Of a DNA stretch of 64,000 nt, positions 58,081 to 64,000 are shown one piece after another. How positions within the stretch are numbered: the first letter of the stretch is position 1; each line of letters starts with the position of its first letter. The stretch is from contig CM043956.1 in the NCBI GenBank assembly GCA_014529385.2, positions 94,103,221-94,167,220 of the forward strand, read 5' to 3'. The stretch comes from Adiantum capillus-veneris. Its lineage: Eukaryota; Streptophyta; Polypodiopsida; Polypodiales; Pteridaceae. Below the pieces are notes generated by a model. The model worked only from the letters and a program-made list of their open reading frames with translations, made no database searches and was not told the origin of the DNA. The position numbers and the translations under genes are program-made.

Positions 58081-59004
58081 ATGATGGAGTCTCTCATTAT
58101 CCAATCCTGGAACGTAAAGGGGTTGAAAACCCGTAAGAAGAGTACCCTATTCTGGGAGGAAATAAAAAAGGAGAAGACAGTTAACTTTTGGGCCATCCAG
58201 GAACACCACCTAGATGCCCATAGCAAGAGAAAGCAGGTGCTAGGAAAGAAACTGGTATTCTATGGAGAAGGAAATAACGGCTTCAGTGGCGTCCTCATCA
58301 TTGTGGACAGAGAATTGGAGCCGAAGTTGGTTCTTAACCACCCATCCGACACAATCTTGGGGATTAGAATCAGATGGGAAGGGCATCCCCTCACCATTGT
58401 GAATGTGTACGGCCCTTGCAATGCAAAAGATAGAGCTAAACTATGGATGCATCTCAGAGATACCCCTATTGAAGGGGAGTGGTTGTTGGTTGGCGACTTA
58501 AATATGGTGGAAAAGAGCAGGGATAGAACAGGATCCTCCAGCGTGTTGGTTGGCTCAGAAAGGTCTAAATGGAAAAGTTTGTGTGAAAATTGGGCAATGA
58601 TCGACTTATGGGAAGTTGGCCCATGGAACAACACGCTGGGGTTCACTTACACAAGCCTCCAGTACGCCCGCACTGCCTCCTGACTGGACAGATGCTATTG
58701 CTCACACCAAGCTCACTGGATACCAACGTTGATGGAAATGAAGGTGGTCCCAACAACAATCCTATCGGATCACATTCCTCTGCACATACATTTTAAGAAA
58801 AATAAAGAGGAGGAGCAGGCCCCAAGAGGTGAGAAAAAACTGTTGGTAACAGGGGCACACCTATTCAAAGACCCTCTTTTCAGGAATCTAACCAAGAAAG
58901 CACTGGGTAAGCTAAAAAAGGATGTCGACCTCAACAAACACAATGCGTGGGACCTATTTGCTCGGAACATCCAAAGCAATCAAAACCGCGGGCCCCCGAA
59001 TTAA
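58081..59004 (+). pseudogene. L1-like ORF2 endonuclease domain
   Basis: The ATG at 58084 opens SLIIQSWNVKGLKTRKKSTL. EN motifs follow in order: FWAIQEHHLD (catalytic Glu), LTIVNVYGPC, WLLVGDLNMVE, and after a TGA at 58681 LSDHIPLHIHF (catalytic Asp-His). The stop replaces an expected codon in the frame ARTAS-LDR. The frame then shifts near 58980. The enzyme would nick target DNA for target-primed reverse transcription. Confidence 0.85.
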
Positions 59005-60614
59005 GAAAGCTAGGGAGGCTCACCTGTTGCATCTTATAGCGGAGGTACAATTGCTTACCTCTATAAAAGCCAATGGGCATGCCACTGAGGTCGAACACAA
59101 ACGATGGCTTGAAGCCAAATGGAACCTTGCTAATGAGCAGCTAGAAGATATAAAAAAGGCTAGACTTCTCTCTAGGGAGAATTTTCTGCAACCAGAAGCC
59201 TCCAATCAAGCTCATTTTTTTAGGGCTTTAAAAATCAAGAAGAGCCTGGGCCACGTCCGCTCGCTCGATGATGAGAAAGGGACAGCAGTTCATAACCAAG
59301 ATGAAATGGCTAGTCTGATGCTGAGCTATCTCAATCAAATCATTGGACAGCCAGAGTCTCAGTCCCAAGAAGTGGAAGAAGCCAGAGGGACCTTACGTCA
59401 GAGTGTCAAGAAGGAAATTCCCCAATAATAACTTGGAATGGGCATTTTTTGAAGACGAACGTTCACTAGCATTGCAAGCCCTTGGCAATGAAAAGTCCCC
59501 TGGTTGGGATGGGATGACGGTGGAATTCTATAGAGAATTTTGGGAAGATCTCAAGGCCCCAATCACATGTTTGGCCAATAAAGCCATGGTCGAAGGGTCG
59601 TTGGAGACAAGTGTGAAGAGAGGGCTTATCAAGCCCATCCCAAAACAGATGTGCTGTTCTAAACTGAAACATTGGCACCCTATAACGATGATGTCGGTGG
59701 CCTACAAAATTATAGCTAAAGCAATGGCCCTCAGACTCGCCCCCTTACTAACGAAGATCATCTCCCCCCATCAACATGGTTTCATAAAAGAAAGTTCCAT
59801 TTACGATAACATCTTGGCAGCAATGGTGGGCATTGAATACACAACTGTCACAAAGCAGGAGTGCATTCTGATCAAGTTGGACCTGGACAAGGCCTATGAA
59901 AGAATAACATGGACATATATAGAAGTCGTCATGGAAGCTCTTGGCTTTGGGCCGCGCCTCTGTCGGCTGGTTCGTGTAATGGGGGCTGGAAGCCATTCAA
60001 AGCTCCTATTCAACGATAGAATTGTGGGCTCTTTTGAGGTCAAAAGATCTATTAAACAGGGATGCCCTCTGGCCCCCCTACTTTTCGTCATAGGGTCACA
60101 TCCTCTGATCACGACGCTCGAAGCTAGTGTTGAACGAGGGGAGGTGCAAGGCCTTGTTTTACCAGGAAACTGCCAACTCCTGACAAAAGTTTTTGTAGAC
60201 GATTCTCTCCTCTTCTTGAAGGCGTGCCCCTAGGAAATTAGAAATGCTCTGGAGATTGTACAAATTTTCTCAGTAGCTTCGGGGTCCCAGTGTAATATAG
60301 AGAAGTCAAGGATGATTATCCTATCGAAAAATGACTTATTTGACCCTTCCGTCTGGTCGGGGGAGATTGTCACAAAAGGGAATATCTTTAGACATCTAGG
60401 AGCCCCCTTGGGGGTGGATGTAACTCACAAGCAAAGATTTGAGTGGGTGCTTGAAAAAATCAAAACAAAAATGAGTAGGTGGGAGTATGCTCTTCTCCCA
60501 TTCTCAAATTGGATAAGAGTGATGAATGCCTTTATGATTCCTTATATTGCCTTCACTAGCCCACTTCTCAAGATGGATAAGTGTCACTGGAAAGAGTTCT
60601 TAAAACCCAGTTAA
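59005..60614 (+). pseudogene. L1-like reverse transcriptase domain
   Basis: After a frameshift near 59380 the RT reads EKSPGWDGMTVEFYREFW, GLIKPIPKQ, WHPITMMSVAYKIIAKAMAL, HQHGFIKESSIYDNILA, LIKLDLDKAYERITW, SIKQGCPLAPLLFV and the catalytic FVDDSLLF. A TAG at 60231-60233 interrupts the same frame, which then continues with GAPLGVDVTHKQRFEWVLEK to 60614. All motif blocks of plant L1 RT are present in order. Confidence 0.88.
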
Positions 60615-60723
60615 AATATTTTTATGGAAAAATAACAGGAAATCTTCCAAACCATGGCAATGGGCCCGTTGGGAATCAGTTTCTCGGCCGGGGAATCAAG
60701 GAGGCCTCGGAATTCTAAACCTT

Positions 60724-61931
60724 GTGGCCCATGCAGAAGCTTGTTGCACCAAATTTGTTTCTTCCTTCGCTAAACAGGATCAAGTTTGGGCTGTCGTGAT
60801 CAGAGATATGATAGAAGCAACTAAACTTGGCTCGAAGGGTGGAAAGTGGAGAGGGGTGGAGATTCATGACAAACTGTTAGCCCCGGCATGGTGTAACTTA
60901 AGACTAGGGGGTAGTTTAGGAGAATTGGTAAGAAAATGCGATAGAGCAGGACGAGTCTTAAAGTGGGGGGAAGAAGCCAGATACTTCAAGAACTCCATCC
61001 TGCATTGGTCCCCCTGGCTCTCCAAAGTTGTAGATCTGCCACAAACTCCCTATTGGATTGAGACAGCCAGGAAGCTGAATAATAAGGGTTTGAACCGGCT
61101 TGAGCACTTCTGGGACAGTGGCAACAAGAGTTGGAAAACCATTGACCTTATGGTTGCACAATACCAACTTAATAGCTTGGAGGTCTTGCTTGTCCACAAA
61201 GTGACGAAAGAGCTTGACAATCTAGTGATGCCAATTTGTGATTCGGAGTTGGACTGGAATGCTTGGAAATGGCCCGGAAGCAGTCTATTGTGGAAACCCC
61301 ATACTAAAAGCATTTATCAGACAATGATGCAAAAGAAGAATTTGTCTAGCCCCCTTAACAAGCTATGGAAAAAGCAATGGCCGGAGGAAAGGTGGGAGCA
61401 TGTAAAGGAGTACATTTGGAAGCCAAAGGTTCCGCAGTACATGAAGGTTTTCTTATGTAAGGTTGTTTGGGGTGCTTTACCGACGGGGGTGAAGATTCAG
61501 GAGAGAGGGATTGGGTCAGATTGATGCTTGGGGTGCAGGTTAGCTAGTGAAGATCTGGCCCACCTATTCATGGACTGCCCAGCTATAAAAGGCCTCGCAA
61601 GGAAAGTATGCAAGTGGGTCCAGAGAACATGGAAAATTAGTTTTTTCAAGACTGACCTATGCCTTGGAGGAAAAAATTTAGGTAGTCCTGCACTCCTTGT
61701 CAGCACTCAGATCGTCAGATACTTCTTCTTTCGTAATGTATGGCAAGGAACCGCCGTGTTTTTGAAGGAGGATTTGAGGTGGCAAGCTTCACAGAAATTA
61801 TACAAGAAAGCAAAGTGCTAATATGGGCACTCGGGCGCAAGCAACACTCGGAGGATTGGTCTAGGACTACTTGTGCCTTGTTGTCAGTAGATGGAATGCT
61901 TAGGATGGGGGCAAATCTTGGCCATCAGTAA
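60724..61931 (+). pseudogene. L1-like ORF2 C-terminal region
   Basis: The frame 60724-61524 starts in the conserved post-RT block and continues through GGSLGELVRKCDRAGRVLKW. After a TGA at 61522 the same frame gives CLGCRLASEDLAHLFMDC, the zf-RVT-type cysteine/histidine motif. A last frameshift near 61800 precedes a short tail (KVLIWALGRKQHSEDW). Confidence 0.75.
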
Positions 61932-62113
61932 ATAAAAGATATTAGAATGAGGCGGGGTGGTCGGGGTGGCTGCCCTCATTGTAATTTTGATCCCTGGATG
62001 TTGTCATGGCTTAACATGAGCATGACAAAACCTTGTAATTTTTTGGTCTCCTCAATATAATCCACTCACAATTGTGAGTTTTGCTTAAAGATAAAAAAAG
62101 ACATGAGGAGTCA

Positions 62114-62643
62114 AACATGCCCATAGTCACTGGTTGCATTTTGAAATGATGTATGCAAAGATTTTGGGATGCGGAGAAGTAACCCTCTTTTTTGGATATT
62201 TTTAATGAGCGTTTTATAATGCTTCTTTGGGCAATCTTCTAATTACTGTGGTTTCAAGAGCTTCTTGAAACGCAAAGGGGAAGTGGCGAGCTTCAAGCTG
62301 CCCTCTCGGGTGAGCATTTTGAAATGCTATCCAAAATGAGGGGTTTCTCTTGCTTGGTGCTTCAACAACGATTAGTTTTGATCAACATGCTATGGAAAGT
62401 GCATTGATTGGTCTCAAGTTAGCGATCTTGGCACTCACAAAGTTCTCAAGGGATTTAGAAATCCATTTGTTTCAACATTGTAATGCCCAAGGCAAGGTTT
62501 GAATCTCTCAAGAGGGCAAAGGCCAAGGCAAGATTGAGGAGGACAGACGATATAGTGTTTCGTCCAAGGAGATCGGCATGGTACACATGGTGGTAGCCAC
62601 AGTACTGGTCTCCATGCCAAGTTTCTAGCCTAATATGCTTCAG

Positions 62644-62687
<44 letters not shown>

Positions 62688-63509
62688 GGTAGCTTCTTCA
62701 TCGACTTGGTCTTCCCACATATGTACACTATGAGTTGTAGAGAGGGTCTTAAAGTCAAAGCATCTCAAGTGAATAGCCCAATTTGTTCCTAGTTAATTGA
62801 TTGTCTGTAGGTATTTAATTTTACTTGTTTGACATGATTCTGGGATTCTTGGTAGGGCAATTTGTTGCGGGGGGTACTTAATGCCTTCAGGCTAAGATAT
62901 AAGTGTACCCTGAGCCCCCTGGTAAACACACATTAAATACATTGCCCAATTGGCTGGCGCAACAAAATCTTTCTCGTGCATTCTCTTGTTTCTCTAGGCT
63001 TTTGCATCATGGAGTTTGACACATTTATGCCAAGTAGCTGGTCGTGACCAAGGAGAGTCAGGTCAAGTGGAGCTAGCATGATATGTATTGAGATTGCTAG
63101 TGGACACTAAGCAAAGTGAGGTTAGGGATTGTGGGTGGCCGGCTATGTGAGGATTGGCATGCTAGTTTGTCTATTGGTAATAAGGTGGTATTGTCATTAT
63201 CATTTTTGAGACATGCCTCGAAGACGGGGTATGGCTAGGTGCTCTCTACCCTGTGGACTTAAGTTAGCGCTACAATGACATCACAAAGACAAACGGTGGT
63301 ATAGGAGTCCCCAATGTGTACATACAAGGAGGGATTATTGATTGCAATATATCTAGAGACAAAGAGAAGCAATCAAGACATGTGTTCACACAGAGTATAT
63401 CCAACTTGAAGGAAGAGTGAAGTAGACAAAAAGAGTTAGATTATTGCACTTTATCTCCACTCTAATTAATAAGGACACGTGAGGTAGAAAGAAGGGAGTT
63501 GAATTATTG

Positions 63510-63570
<61 letters not shown>

Positions 63571-64000
63571 ATGGGGCTGAAGATTGGAAAGGTGATTGTT
63601 GTTATTTGCAAAGAAACAAGAAGCACGTAGATATACCACAATCCCACAGGTTTTCAATTTGTGGAACTCGTGGGATTGGCCTCAATTTTCTCAGTTGGAT
63701 GCAGGAGGGCCCCTTGGACTCGCTTCACTCTAGAATGCAATCCATTTCACATGCAAACCTTAGAAAAGTACTTACGAAGGCTGTTGTTGAGTCGGCATTT
63801 GACTTTGCATAATCAAATATGGATGCAAAAACATTGAAAATGACAATTCTCATTATCTATAGACTATCATGGGTTATTCATGTTTTCATATGCTAAAATG
63901 GTCTCTATAATCTACTAACATAATATGGCGGAAGGCTCCCCATTACACGTGTCGCAATCTGCGACTTGAAGGCTAAAATTCAAAAAGAAAAAAAGCCCAG
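62114..64000. other. non-coding region with microsatellites
   Basis: (GA)n at 62647-62684 and (CT)n(CA)n at 63512-63570. The block 62812-63010 is a diverged copy of 56530-56740. Short frames on both strands show no recognisable motif. No gene supported. Confidence 0.5.

Larger units (their letters stand above)
57073..62097 (+). mobile_element. L1-like LINE with 16-bp target-site duplication
   Basis: AAGACATGAGGAGTCA occurs at 57057-57072 and again at 62098-62113, bracketing an L1-like ORF1 remnant, an ORF2 with endonuclease, RT and C-terminal zinc domain, and an A-rich 3' end (AAAGATAAAAA). The 5' 400 bp (57073-57470) is not recognisably coding and may be a leader. ORF1 starts mid-protein, so the 5' part may be rearranged. 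ORF2 has at least three stops and three frameshifts. Confidence 0.8.

Overview
This 64 kb window looks like intergenic DNA from a large land-plant nuclear genome. It is almost entirely transposable elements of plant type: En/Spm (CACTA) transposons with TNP2 and TNPA genes, Ty3/gypsy and Ty1/copia retroelements, and non-LTR retrotransposons. These are mixed with very long (CT)n, (GA)n and (GT)n microsatellites and short spliceosomal introns (68-96 nt). No rRNA or tRNA gene, CRISPR array or bacterial operon is visible. A fern or other non-seed plant would fit the element mix, but the sequence alone does not prove that.

Layout. 0.2-4.6 kb: a decayed minus-strand multi-exon gene that I cannot assign to a family. 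Its two halves are separated by a 1.4 kb array built from the palindromic word AAGTGCTT/AAGCACTT. 4.9-7.26 kb: the 5' part of a Ty1/copia element (minus strand) with LTR, tRNA-Met primer site, gag zinc knuckle and protease. 7.26-23.77 kb: a Russian-doll nest. The outer CACTA element (copy 1) was hit by a small LTR element (7805-10674, TSD AGTCT) and by a second CACTA element (copy 2, 13756-23674, TSD ATA). Copy 2 was itself hit by a non-LTR retrotransposon that landed in a (CT)n tract. 23.8-28 kb: GA/GT microsatellites, a second truncated copy of the same non-LTR family again sitting in (CT)n, a CACTA right end, and a gypsy pol remnant. 28-31.8 kb: a 5'-truncated L1-like LINE (minus).

32613-39890 is the best preserved element. 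This CACTA transposon has matching ends, a perfect TTG target duplication, a five-exon TNP2-like gene that reads open for 837 codons after splicing, and a three-exon TNPA-like gene with two stops. Its subterminal DNA carries a captured piece of a heavy-metal-associated (HMA) domain gene. 39.9-44.1 kb holds long diverged inverted repeats of an unnamed family. 44150-55142 is a complete-length Ty3/gypsy element (TSD ATCGT, LTRs of 440 and 470 bp) with gag, protease, RT/RNase H, integrase and an extra 3' reading-frame region of about 4 kb. 57073-62097 is an L1-like LINE with a 16-bp target duplication. The last 2 kb is non-coding.

The pieces fit together as follows. CACTA copies 1 and 2 are internal-deletion derivatives. 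The 32.6-39.9 kb copy could supply transposase, which parallels the En/dSpm relationship. Most coding regions outside that TNP2 gene are inactivated by stops and frameshifts. In the gypsy element the stops are TAG and TGA with no TAA, as expected if methylated CAG and CGA codons were deaminated.
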